Shown here piece by piece: positions 35,701 to 43,222 of a DNA stretch of 64,000 nt; position 1 is the first letter of the stretch, and each line of letters starts with the position of its first letter. A program made the position numbers and the translations under genes. This stretch comes from Bog-113 sp963752695 (lineage in GTDB: Bacteria; Acidobacteriota; Terriglobia; Bryobacterales; Bryobacteraceae): positions 744,001 through 808,000 of the forward strand of contig CAVVZB010000001.1 of assembly GCA_963752695.1 (NCBI GenBank), in the 5' to 3' direction. The notes under the pieces are model-generated. The model did not search any database, was not told the DNA's origin, and was given only the letters and a program-made list of their open reading frames with translations.

Positions 35701-35936
35701 TACATGTAGTTCATGTTGTCGACCCCGCTAATCTGCTGCTCCAGTGGCGTGGCCACGCTCTGCTCAAGAGTAAGCGCGTCGGCTCCCGGGTAAGTCGCTT
35801 GGACCTGAATTTCCGGCGGAACGATATTGGGGAACTGCGCTGTGGGGAGGCCCGCCATTGATACCAGGCCAACAATCACCATCAGAATGGCAATGACAAT
35901 CGCAACGATAGGACGATTAATAAAGAATTTAGACAT
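32772..35936 (-). CDS. RND efflux pump, HAE1 (AcrB/MexB) family
   Basis: 1054 aa, full length. Starts MSKFFINRPIVAIVIAILMV. The proton relay is intact: an Asp pair in GLVLAIGLVVDDAIIVVEAV (transmembrane helix 4) and Lys in GLSAKNAILIVEFAKSEY (helix 10). Two large periplasmic loops and twelve spans fit AcrB. It should expel hydrophobic and amphiphilic compounds by proton antiport with the adaptor and NodT-type channel beside it. Substrate range cannot be read from sequence. Confidence 0.95.
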   Translation of the reverse strand: MSKFFINRPIVAIVIAILMVIVGLVSMAGLPTAQFPNIVPPEIQVQATYPGADALTLEQSVATPLEQQISGVDNMNYMYSINANNGQSAITVDFDVKTDPNIDQVLTQLRTSQAQSQLPAQVNTSGLVVQKSLSAPMMIVALESNGGSYDSTFLANYGYINLVDELTRVPGISKVQVFGAGQYAMRVWVQPDKLAKLSITVPQIISALQSQNTVNPAGQIGGEPVPKGQEFTYAVRAQGRLLTPEQFGNIILRSGPDGSILRLKDVARIELGAQTYNVLGRYNGKPSAILAIYQLPNSNAVQASQAVRDKMAMLQKKFPSDLQYTVGLDTTRAVSSGITEIEWTLFEALGLVVLVVYIFLQGWRATLIPLMAVPVSLIGTFMIFPLLGFSINTLSLFGLVLAIGLVVDDAIIVVEAVEHHIEEGMSPKEASLKAMEEVAGPVTAIALILVAVFVPTIFIPGITGRLYQQFAVTIAISVVLSAFNALTLSPALSALLLKPKPKQERQGPLAKFFRWFNRGFGRATDGYVGFSAVLIRKSGLSLVFLAIVAAAAVFLGSRLPSAFLPEEDQGYLFVAMQLPDASSLQRTSDAARKVEDLVLHTPGVDGCLSVVGFSLLSQVQNTYSAFFFVPFKEWGTRKQPQQQLAAIQSHIGQGLAGIQEGIAFSFPPPSIPGVGTSGGVTFILEDRSGGTQQFFTDNLNKFLSAARKRPELAGLNTTYLPSVPQIYADVDREKVVRQGVNIADVYNTMQTFMGGYLVNYFNLFGRQWQVYVEAEGEYRTRPDNVGKFYVTGNNGGMVPLSAVTNLKTVNGPEFTMRYNEYRATQINGAAAPGYSSGQATAAMEDVFAKNMPREMGFDYLGMSFQEQQASKGIPPAAVFGISLIFVFLILAAQYESWSLPFSVLLGTPIAVFGGYLAMSIRGYENDVFAQIGLIMLIGLSAKNAILIVEFAKSEYEKGGKTVAEAALAGARLRLRPILMTAFAFILGCVPLWLATGSGAAARRILGTIVIGGMLAASLIAIFLIPVTFDVVEALITRGKKNKPGSQPVPEGGQA

Positions 35937-35957
35937 GATTAGTTGCCCGAACCCGGC

Positions 35958-37211
35958 TTACTGTGCAAGATCCCCGGAGCTGTCAGGCTTCGGACTTACG
36001 GGCATGCCGTTTTGAACCTTACCGGTGCCTTCCGTAACGATGCGATCGCCGGGCTTCAAGCCAGCTTGCACAATCCACAGCGATTTGTAACGGTCGCCCA
36101 TGGTTACGTTCTGAATGCTAATTTGATTGTCCGGTGTCACCAGCGCGACCTGATAACGGCCTTGCAGTTCGGAAACGGCGCGTTGCGGCACCAGTAATGC
36201 CCCCTTCTGCAGGTTTGTCACCGTGCTCACGCGGCCAAACTGTCCAGGCCGCAGAACGTTGCCTGGATTCGGAAAGGCGCCCACCACGCGGATTGTTCCT
36301 GTCTGGTTCTCCACCTGTCGATCCGTAAAGATAATCCGTCCCCGCTTGCCATAGATGGTCCCGTCGGCGAGAGTCAGGGTCAACGGCACACTTGCGCTAC
36401 TCTTCAACCAGTCGCCCTGCTTCCCGGTACTTCCGTTCGCCGACACTTTCATATACTCCTGTTCGCTAATCGGGAAGTATGCTTTGATCGGGTCAACTTG
36501 GGAAACAGTAGTTAGAACGGTCGTCTGACTTACGAGGTTTCCAATCTGCACCGAAGCTAGACCTGCCACTCCGTCCACCAGGGAGACCACTCGCGTGAAG
36601 CTCAGATTCAACTGCGCGGTCCGAACACTGGCCTCCGCAGCTTGAATGTTGGCTCGCGCTGACTCGATTCCGGCTTGCCCGGTCTTCAGCGTGGCCTGCG
36701 CAGTCGCCTTGTTCTGCGTATCCGTGTCCAATTGACTCTTCGCGATGGCGCGCGCCTGCGCAAGCGGCGTGTCTCGATTCACGTTTATATCCGCCAGCTT
36801 CGCTTGCGCTTCGGATTGTCCGAGTTGCCCCTGCGCCTGCGCTAAACCGGCTTGCGCCACGGCAAGCTGGCCCTTGGCCTGATCGACAACCGCCTGAAAC
36901 GGGCGCGGATCAATCTCGAATAGCACTTGCCCTTTATGAACGAACGATCCCTCTTTGTAGTCTTGCCGGATCAGATAGCCCGATACCTGCGGCTGAATCT
37001 GCGCATTCACAAAACCATCGAGCGTCGCCACCCAGTCGCCCGTCACCGGAACATCTTGTTGTGTAACGCTCACCACGCCCACTTCCATGGGCGGCATGGG
37101 ACCAGGGGCGGCGGCCTTCTTTTGACATCCCGTGGCCGCAATTGCCAGCAATGCGGAAACGGACAGGATTCGGGACGTTCTTCGGGAAATTCTTCGGTTC
37201 GGGTAGTTCAT
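35958..37211 (-). CDS. RND efflux periplasmic adaptor (MFP)
   Basis: 417 aa. A lipoprotein-type signal (ATGCQKKAAAPGPMPP) is followed by the lipoyl half-motifs, the Ala/Gln-rich hairpin (GQLAVAQAGLAQAQGQLGQ), the beta-barrel and a membrane-proximal domain with RVVGAFPNPGNVLRPGQFGRV. This is the membrane-fusion protein linking pump and channel. First gene of the efflux operon; the promoter is presumably in the 200-bp gap upstream, where no TetR- or MarR-type regulator gene is found. Confidence 0.93.
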   Translation of the reverse strand: MNYPNRRISRRTSRILSVSALLAIAATGCQKKAAAPGPMPPMEVGVVSVTQQDVPVTGDWVATLDGFVNAQIQPQVSGYLIRQDYKEGSFVHKGQVLFEIDPRPFQAVVDQAKGQLAVAQAGLAQAQGQLGQSEAQAKLADINVNRDTPLAQARAIAKSQLDTDTQNKATAQATLKTGQAGIESARANIQAAEASVRTAQLNLSFTRVVSLVDGVAGLASVQIGNLVSQTTVLTTVSQVDPIKAYFPISEQEYMKVSANGSTGKQGDWLKSSASVPLTLTLADGTIYGKRGRIIFTDRQVENQTGTIRVVGAFPNPGNVLRPGQFGRVSTVTNLQKGALLVPQRAVSELQGRYQVALVTPDNQISIQNVTMGDRYKSLWIVQAGLKPGDRIVTEGTGKVQNGMPVSPKPDSSGDLAQ

Positions 37212-37411
37212 AGGTTGGTATGTGAACGCGACGTGACGCTCGATTCGGGTTTCTCTTATAGATGATGAACAGGGAGTTTGGTTCCGAATGGTTTCAGAAC
37301 GCGGGGAAGGGAAGAAACAAGAACATGCTACGGCGTTTCCGGTCGTCGTGGACCGAAAGGTTGGAGCGACGATGCTCCTAAGCCGAGAAACCGCCGGTGA
37401 TTGTTACAGAC

Positions 37412-38839
37412 TTAAAACTGATTCCACAGGTACTGGTTGTAAATCTCGTGGTGGAATTGTACTTCCGGTGACTTCACGATCGTACCCAGCAACCGGGCGC
37501 AGCGGTCCGCCGAGGCTTTCTTTAAGTCCGCATAGCGCCCCTTAACGTCCTCTCCGAGCAATGCCGTCGTCCATTCCGAATCATTGAAGTGCGTCAAGGC
37601 ATCGTAGATGTTATCTGGAAGGTAGCGCTTGGCTGTGCGCAGGTGATCGATTTGGGCAATCTTTCCCTCGATCCCGGTGCGGAAAATCGAGTAGAGCACT
37701 AGGTAAGGGTTAGCGTCCGGCCCCACTGAGCGAACCTCGATCCGCGCGCTGCGTTCGTTCCCGATAGGGATGCGCACCATCGAACCGCGATCGGTCGCCG
37801 AAGCGATAATCTGGTTCGGCGCCTCGAAATGCGGGTCCAGCCGCCGGTAGGCATTGACGCTTGCGTTCAGTACCACGCACAAATCGTTGCCCGCGGTGAG
37901 AATGCGATCGACAAACTGCCACGCGTAGTCGCTGATCAATTCGACACCGTTCGGATCCCAGAACAGGTTCTTGCCGCCTTTGGTGACCGAGACGTTGGTG
38001 TGCATGCCGCTTCCGTTCACACCCACCACCGGCTTCGGCAGGAAGCTAGCCGTCATCCCTAGTTTGGTCGCCACCTGCCGGCAGATTAGCTTATAAAGTT
38101 GGATGTTGTCCGCCGCGGACACGACTTCCGCGTAGCTATAGTTAATTTCAAATTGCGAAGGCGCCACTTCGGGATGGTCTTTCTCGTTCTGAAAACCCAT
38201 CGCCCGCTGCACATCGGCGGACGTGTCGATGAACGTGCGTAGCGCGTCCCCCGGCAGCGAGTGGTAGTAACCGCCCGTGTTCACGTATTCGAAATGATGC
38301 GTCTCATGGAAACGCCGCTCCGCGTCCACACCCTTAAAGAGGAAGCCCTCGATCTCGTTAGCAGCGTTCAGTTCTAGCCCTTGCTCGGCATGCATCTTCT
38401 TTGCATAGCTTTTCAGAATGCCGCGCAAATCGGCCCCATACGGCGACCCGTCTTTGTCGATGACCTCTCCGAACACCAGCACCTTTCCCGGTCCAAAGAT
38501 GTCCGCCGGAGCCCAGTAGAACGATGCCCAGTCGATATTCAGACGAAGGTCGCTCTCCTTCTGCGCCGTGAACCCGCGAATCGAGGAACCGTCGAAGGTC
38601 AGGTTGTCCCAGCTCTTCATCAGGAACTTCTTGTCGTAATCGAGCATGTGCAGCCGGCCTTCCAGATCGCTGAAAAGCAAGGTCACGGCTTTGATGGCCT
38701 TCTCGTCGGTGAGATACTTGAGGCGCTTCTCCCGAACCTGATCCTCGGGAATCCGCTTGATCCGATCGGCTTTCGCCTGGAGGTTCAACTCTTCCAGTTC
38801 AGCGTAGGGAAGCTGTAAAAAATTCTGCAACTCGTTCAT
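37412..38839 (-). CDS. glnA: Type I glutamine synthetase
   Basis: 475 aa. Features: WDNLTFDGSSIRGF near the start, EGFLF, the ATP/glutamate motif GVNGSGMHTNVSV, and ERSARIEVRSVGPDANPYL. NIYDAL near residue 415 may be the adenylylation tyrosine region (NLYDLP in E. coli). It joins ammonia to glutamate at the cost of ATP in the cytosol. A strong ribosome site GGAGGAG precedes the ATG. The C-terminus (NQYLWNQF) differs from enterobacterial GlnA. glnE nearby supports control by adenylylation; a sigma-54-like site lies upstream. Confidence 0.92.
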   Translation of the reverse strand: MNELQNFLQLPYAELEELNLQAKADRIKRIPEDQVREKRLKYLTDEKAIKAVTLLFSDLEGRLHMLDYDKKFLMKSWDNLTFDGSSIRGFTAQKESDLRLNIDWASFYWAPADIFGPGKVLVFGEVIDKDGSPYGADLRGILKSYAKKMHAEQGLELNAANEIEGFLFKGVDAERRFHETHHFEYVNTGGYYHSLPGDALRTFIDTSADVQRAMGFQNEKDHPEVAPSQFEINYSYAEVVSAADNIQLYKLICRQVATKLGMTASFLPKPVVGVNGSGMHTNVSVTKGGKNLFWDPNGVELISDYAWQFVDRILTAGNDLCVVLNASVNAYRRLDPHFEAPNQIIASATDRGSMVRIPIGNERSARIEVRSVGPDANPYLVLYSIFRTGIEGKIAQIDHLRTAKRYLPDNIYDALTHFNDSEWTTALLGEDVKGRYADLKKASADRCARLLGTIVKSPEVQFHHEIYNQYLWNQF

Positions 38840-38885
38840 TTTTCTCCTCCCTCATTAAGGGGTTTGAAGCTGGCCGAATTCCGGT

Positions 38886-38899
38886 TTCACTTCAGTGAA
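38886..38899. promoter_or_regulatory. Perfect palindrome upstream of glnA
   Basis: TTCACTTCAGTGAA: 6-bp arms around TC, in the glnA leader 47 bp from the start codon. It could bind a dimeric regulator. No regulator gene is adjacent, so the link is only positional. Confidence 0.4.
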
Positions 38900-38996
38900 T
38901 TACAAGATGGTAGCGCGCTCGGGTGTACATTCGGACGCTGGGCGGAACGCGGGGTCGAAATCCGGGTGGGCAGAAATTCAAAAATCTGCTCAACTT

Positions 38997-39012
38997 TGCA
39001 CAATGTGGACCA
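38997..39012 (-). promoter_or_regulatory. Sigma-54-like promoter element for glnA
   Basis: Minus strand TGGTCCACATTGTGCA has GG and GC separated by exactly 10 bases and matches about 8 of 12 fixed consensus positions. The predicted start is about 145 nt before the glnA start. glnA is a classic sigma-54/NtrC target, which fits, but a chance match is possible. Confidence 0.35.
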
Positions 39013-39246
39013 TAAAAGCGTAAACGAACTGTGATTCCGAGGCCTGTTTAGTAACCCGTTTGTTAAGGAACTAAGAGTAGGAAACCAGACTTTTCCGATG
39101 TCGTCTAACTAGCATTTGTACTGACGCTTTGTAACTATTCCTACCTTTGGTCGCGTATGACGGTGAAAGGTGTGCCGCATAGGCCCAATAGAAAAAATCT
39201 GGGGCGCTGTCTTACATCTACCCCGTCTCATACGACGTTAGTCCTA

Positions 39247-39275
39247 TTGAGCAAGCAGCGAAACGCGGCTACAAT
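39247..39275 (+). promoter_or_regulatory. Candidate promoter of the EPS operon
   Basis: TTGAGC (39247-39252), 17 bp, TACAAT (39270-39275): 4/6 and 5/6 matches. The leader to the NusG-like start would be about 87 nt, long enough for an antitermination signal. No ops-type element is recognised in it. Confidence 0.45.
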
Positions 39276-39368
39276 TCTCATAAGACTTCCGTAGTTTCGT
39301 CTTATCCTTTGTCCCCCAAGGTGTGACTGATCAAGCGGGAGCATGTCCGAAAATTCTTCACAATATAA

Positions 39369-39977
39369 ATGTCTGGTTATCCTTTCTCATCCTGGTTTGC
39401 GGCTCACGTGCGCGTCAATCAGGAGCGGGTTGTGGCTTCAGCGCTCGAGGCGCGTAGCCTTACCGCCTATGTGCCCTTATATAAGTCGATCAGAAATTGG
39501 TCGGACCGCATGAAGGAATTAGACTTGCCGCTGTTCCCTGGATACGTGTTCTGCCGCTTGCGGCCAGAGGATCGGCTGCAGGTGCAGACCACTCCCGGAG
39601 TGGTACGGCTAGTGGGTTCGGGCCGTACGCCGCTTCCGATTGACGATTCCGAAATGGAAGCCCTTCAGGTTCTGGTGCATTCGGGTCTGTCTCCGAAACC
39701 CTATAGCGATCCCGCGGTGGGTGACACCGTCGAAATCAAAGGTGGTCCGCTCAACGGAGCCACGGGCATTCTAGAAAATGTGAAAGATGGCCGCAAGCTG
39801 GTCGTCTCGATCACTCTCCTGAAGCGCTCGGTTGCGGTGGAATTCGATGATCGATGGGTGGCCGTGAAGTCTTCTAGCACTACGAATTCAAGTTCAAATC
39901 ATTCAGGTGCAAATCAAGCGCGAAGTACCGGGCGCACTCTCTCCGGGCCGGTGCAAGGTCGTGACAATCGTGTTTAA
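39369..39977 (+). CDS. NusG/RfaH-like transcription antiterminator (UpxY type)
   Basis: 202 aa. The NGN domain begins WFAAHVRVNQERVVASALEARS and contains LFPGYVFCRL and TPGVVRLVG; the KOW domain is VGDTVEIKGGPLNGATGILE. A Ser-rich tail overlaps the next gene. Specialised NusG paralogues of this type stand first in long polysaccharide operons and keep RNA polymerase elongating through them. Its place at the start of the EPS locus fits that role exactly. It is distinct in length and tail from housekeeping NusG. Confidence 0.88.
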   Translation: MSGYPFSSWFAAHVRVNQERVVASALEARSLTAYVPLYKSIRNWSDRMKELDLPLFPGYVFCRLRPEDRLQVQTTPGVVRLVGSGRTPLPIDDSEMEALQVLVHSGLSPKPYSDPAVGDTVEIKGGPLNGATGILENVKDGRKLVVSITLLKRSVAVEFDDRWVAVKSSSTTNSSSNHSGANQARSTGRTLSGPVQGRDNRV

Positions 39978-40947
39978 TCGCAATCGTTTCTTAGCAGGAA
40001 CGCTGGTGCTATGTACCGCGGCGTTGGCCTCCCCGTCGTGGGCAGCTGAAACCATCCCCGCAGTCCCGCCGGCAAATGCAGTAGCCAATGTTCTCGGTCC
40101 CGAGGATCAGGTCAGCATCCGTGTACTCGATGACGACGAGATCCCTGACAAGCCCTTCCGCATTGATGCTGAAGGATTTCTTCATCTTCCGCTGGTGGGA
40201 GAGGTGAAAGCCGCGGGAGTTAGCACCCGGCAACTCGAGACGCTCCTCGCATCCAAGCTGAAGACCTTTGTCAAGGACCCACAGGTCATCGTGACCCTAA
40301 CCGAAAGTCATAGCCATCCAGTCTCCGTATTGGGTGCCGTCAACACTCCCGGCGTGCACCAGATCGAAGGCCCAAAGCGCTTACTGGAAGTGATTTCGAT
40401 GGCTGGCGGGCTGCGTCCCGATGCGGGATCGACTGCCCGAATCACCCGGCAGTCGGCGTGGGGCGAGATTCCGTTGCCGAGCGCGCGCCAGGATCTATCC
40501 GGCAAATACAGCGTTGCCGATATCGATCTCGATAGCCTCATGCGCGGCAATCACCCAGAGCAGAATATCCAGATCGATCCGCAGGACGTCATCTCCATCA
40601 CCAAGGCCGATCTGGTCTACGTGCTAGGCGAAGTAAAGAAGGCTGGGGGCTTCCCGATCCTGGCTCACGAGCGGATTTCTATCCTTTCAGCACTCGGGTT
40701 AGCCGAAGGAATGGTTTCCTCGGCCGCGCCCCGGAGCGCTCGCATTCTCCGCGAGAGTACCGATGGCCCCAATCGCACGGCCATTCCGGTCAATCTCTCC
40801 ATGATCCTACAGGGCAAGGCGCCAGATGTGCCCATGCAGCCCAATGACATCTTACTGGTCCCCCGGGACACCGCCCGGTTATTCGCGATCAAAGCCGCTG
40901 AGACTGCTGTTGCGGTCGGAACCGGTTTAGTGATTTTTAAGCGTTAG
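39961..40947 (+). CDS. Polysaccharide export protein, Wza type
   Basis: 328 aa from GTG 39961, overlapping the NusG-like stop by 17 bp; GTG 39970 or ATG 39907 are alternatives. A signal peptide (FLAGTLVLCTAALASPSWAA) has no lipobox Cys. Then comes the PES/SLBB architecture: LGPEDQVSIRVLDDDEIPD, GFLHLPLVGEVKAAG, SVLGAVNTPGVHQIEG and a second SLBB with VYVLGEVKKAGGFPI. It ends with a hydrophobic helix. Wza-like proteins form the outer-membrane channel for EPS export together with the Wzc kinase encoded next. Confidence 0.88.
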   Translation: MTIVFNRNRFLAGTLVLCTAALASPSWAAETIPAVPPANAVANVLGPEDQVSIRVLDDDEIPDKPFRIDAEGFLHLPLVGEVKAAGVSTRQLETLLASKLKTFVKDPQVIVTLTESHSHPVSVLGAVNTPGVHQIEGPKRLLEVISMAGGLRPDAGSTARITRQSAWGEIPLPSARQDLSGKYSVADIDLDSLMRGNHPEQNIQIDPQDVISITKADLVYVLGEVKKAGGFPILAHERISILSALGLAEGMVSSAAPRSARILRESTDGPNRTAIPVNLSMILQGKAPDVPMQPNDILLVPRDTARLFAIKAAETAVAVGTGLVIFKR

Positions 40948-40960
40948 GACTCGAGCCCCC

Positions 40961-43216
40961 ATGGAAAATTACAAACCAATTCGAAGACGCGATGACATGG
41001 CGCTCCCTAGCGTAAATAATGGACAAGCCCCGCAGCGCTTCCAGGAGATCGAGGTGCCTTTCAGCCGTGTCGTCTCGCCTGCGGCCGCTACGCTCCAGAC
41101 CGGTCTGCTGCAATCGTATTGGCAGGTCATCAATCGCAACCGCGGCCGAATTCTTCTGTTTGCTTGCTTGGGCGCGGTCACGGGTTTGCTGTTCACCCTA
41201 GCCCGCGCCCCCTTGTACCGGGTGCGCACTTCGCTCGATGTGCAAAGCCTAAACGAGAACTTCATGAACATGCGCGCCGTGGATCCAAGCGGCGCGTCGG
41301 GCAATTACTCGGCCGAGTCCAACTTGCAAACGCATATGAGGCTCATCGAAAGTGACATGCTGCTCAGCCGCGTCATGCATCGCATGGAGGCTGAGTCGAA
41401 CGCAGACGTGCCCCGGCGCGATTGGTTCTCCCGCATTGCGGCGCAAATCGGCGTTGTCCATAACCCGTCGACACCCCGCGCCACCCTAATCCAGCAAACT
41501 GCTAAATCGGTGAAGGCGAAGCCCATCGGGCTGACCCGTTTGATTGAGATTACCTGCGAGTCCGAAGACCCGGCGATTGCTTCGGAATTCTGCAACACTC
41601 TCGCGAAAGAGTATGTCGACCAGGATTACGAAATCCGCGCCGATACCGCACAGCAGACCAATACCTGGCTTACCAAGCAGGTTGCCGATGTGCGGGGTGA
41701 TCTGGAGCGCAAGGAATCCAAGCTGCTCGCTTATGCCCGCGACAACAAGATTCTGTTCAATCAGGAAACAGATAGTGTCAACCAGGAAAAACTGAAGCAG
41801 GAGCAGATGGAACTGTCGCGGGCCGAAGCGGACCGCATTTCGAAACAGTCCAATAACGACTTGCTTAGTTCAGCGCCCGCCGACTCGCTGCCTCCCGTGC
41901 TCGATAGCGGCCCGTTAAAGGGTTATCAGGAAAAGCTCACCGAGTTGTTGCGGCAGAAGGCCGACCTCAGCCAGAGTCTCACTCCCAGCCACCCCAAGGT
42001 TCTGCATATCCAGGCGCAGATCGACGAATTGCAGGCGAGTATCAATAAGGAAAAAACCAACATCCTCGGCCGCGTGCATAACGAGTACACGGCAGCGCGC
42101 AACCGGGAACACCTGTTGAAAGATGGCTACAACCAGCAGGAAGCTATTGTCGCAAGCGAAATCGCCAAAGAAGGTCAGTTCAACCAACTCAAACATGAGG
42201 TCGATTCCGAGCGGCAGATCTACGACACCCTGATGCAGCACGTACGTGAAGCCGGACTGCTGTCCATGATCCGCACAAGTCCCGTGCGCGTCGTCGATAA
42301 GTCTGAGCCGCCGGTCGTGCCTTTTGCTCCCAATCGGCCAGCAAGCGCCGCAGTCGGGCTCCTGCTCGGCGGGTTCCTTGGCTTGGGCTTCGTTTTCTGG
42401 AGCGATCGTACTACTCCCAAGCTGCGTGCTCCTGGAGATTCGCGCCAGGCCTTCAACGTGCGCGAACTCGGTGTCATTCCGTCGTCACGGGTCAACGGCA
42501 AGGCTTTGCCTGCCGCCGGACTAGAGATGGTGACCTCGAACAACTCGCAATCACTAATGGCCGAAAGTTACCGCGCCACCATGAATTCGATTCTGTTCGG
42601 TCTTCCAAAGATGAAGCGCGCAAGCGTCATCGTAGTGTCGAGTCCCAATGTGGGTGAAGGCAAGACAAGCCTGGCCTGCAACTTGGGCATCGCACTGGCC
42701 GAGACACGGCGGCGCGTGGTGTTGATCGATGGTGACCTGCGCCGCCCACGGCTCCACGACGTTTTCCAGGTCTCGAACGAATTCGGAATCAGCAACGTGC
42801 TGGCCGATGGTATCGATCCGGAGAAGTTGCCCGTGGACGAGTTATTGCAGCCTTCCGCCGTTCCGGGGCTATCTATTTTGCCGAGCGGCTCGAATCGTGG
42901 TGGCATCATCTCCACGCTGCTACATGGAGCGGCGTTCGAGCGTCTGCTCGAGCGGCTGCGCGAAGAGTGCGACCTAGTTCTGATCGATACTCCGCCTCTG
43001 CTGCATATGTCCGATGCACGCGTGATTGCGCGGCACGCCGATGGAACCGTATTGGTCTTCCGGTCCGGGCTGACCACGTGCGAGGACGCCAAGAGCGTAC
43101 AAAGCATTCTGGCGCACGACTCGGTGCGCGTGCTTGGGACGGTGTTGAACGACTTCAATCCGTCGAGCGAAGGCCGTTACGGCTATTACAAAAGCTATTA
43201 CTCGTATAAGAATTGA
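40961..43216 (+). CDS. Polysaccharide co-polymerase/tyrosine autokinase, Wzc type
   Basis: 751 aa. A Wzz-type N-terminal part has two membrane spans (about 60-80 and 460-480) around a coiled-coil periplasmic domain. The BY-kinase C-terminal half has Walker A PNVGEGKTS (about 563), Walker A' LIDGDLRRPR (about 588) and Walker B LVLIDTPPL (about 671). The C-terminus GRYGYYKSYYSYKN contains six tyrosines, the usual autophosphorylation cluster. It controls chain length and export with Wza. It follows the Wza gene by 13 bp. Confidence 0.92.
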   Translation: MENYKPIRRRDDMALPSVNNGQAPQRFQEIEVPFSRVVSPAAATLQTGLLQSYWQVINRNRGRILLFACLGAVTGLLFTLARAPLYRVRTSLDVQSLNENFMNMRAVDPSGASGNYSAESNLQTHMRLIESDMLLSRVMHRMEAESNADVPRRDWFSRIAAQIGVVHNPSTPRATLIQQTAKSVKAKPIGLTRLIEITCESEDPAIASEFCNTLAKEYVDQDYEIRADTAQQTNTWLTKQVADVRGDLERKESKLLAYARDNKILFNQETDSVNQEKLKQEQMELSRAEADRISKQSNNDLLSSAPADSLPPVLDSGPLKGYQEKLTELLRQKADLSQSLTPSHPKVLHIQAQIDELQASINKEKTNILGRVHNEYTAARNREHLLKDGYNQQEAIVASEIAKEGQFNQLKHEVDSERQIYDTLMQHVREAGLLSMIRTSPVRVVDKSEPPVVPFAPNRPASAAVGLLLGGFLGLGFVFWSDRTTPKLRAPGDSRQAFNVRELGVIPSSRVNGKALPAAGLEMVTSNNSQSLMAESYRATMNSILFGLPKMKRASVIVVSSPNVGEGKTSLACNLGIALAETRRRVVLIDGDLRRPRLHDVFQVSNEFGISNVLADGIDPEKLPVDELLQPSAVPGLSILPSGSNRGGIISTLLHGAAFERLLERLREECDLVLIDTPPLLHMSDARVIARHADGTVLVFRSGLTTCEDAKSVQSILAHDSVRVLGTVLNDFNPSSEGRYGYYKSYYSYKN

Positions 43217-43222
43217 CCCCCG

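Larger units (their letters stand above)
38840..39368. other. Intergenic region between divergent glnA and EPS operon
   Basis: About 530 bp, clearly AT-richer than the genes on either side. I see no ORF with a credible start. It contains a 14-bp palindrome (38886-38899), a GG-N10-GC sigma-54-like site on the glnA strand (38997-39012) and a sigma-70-type promoter for the EPS operon (39247-39275). The stretch 39040-39240 holds nothing I can name. Confidence 0.7.

Noticed and set aside
39182..39250. Weak inverted repeat GGCCCAATAG / CTATTGAGC in the EPS leader region
   Set aside because: Imperfect arms more than 50 nt apart and part of the right arm is the promoter -35; likely chance.
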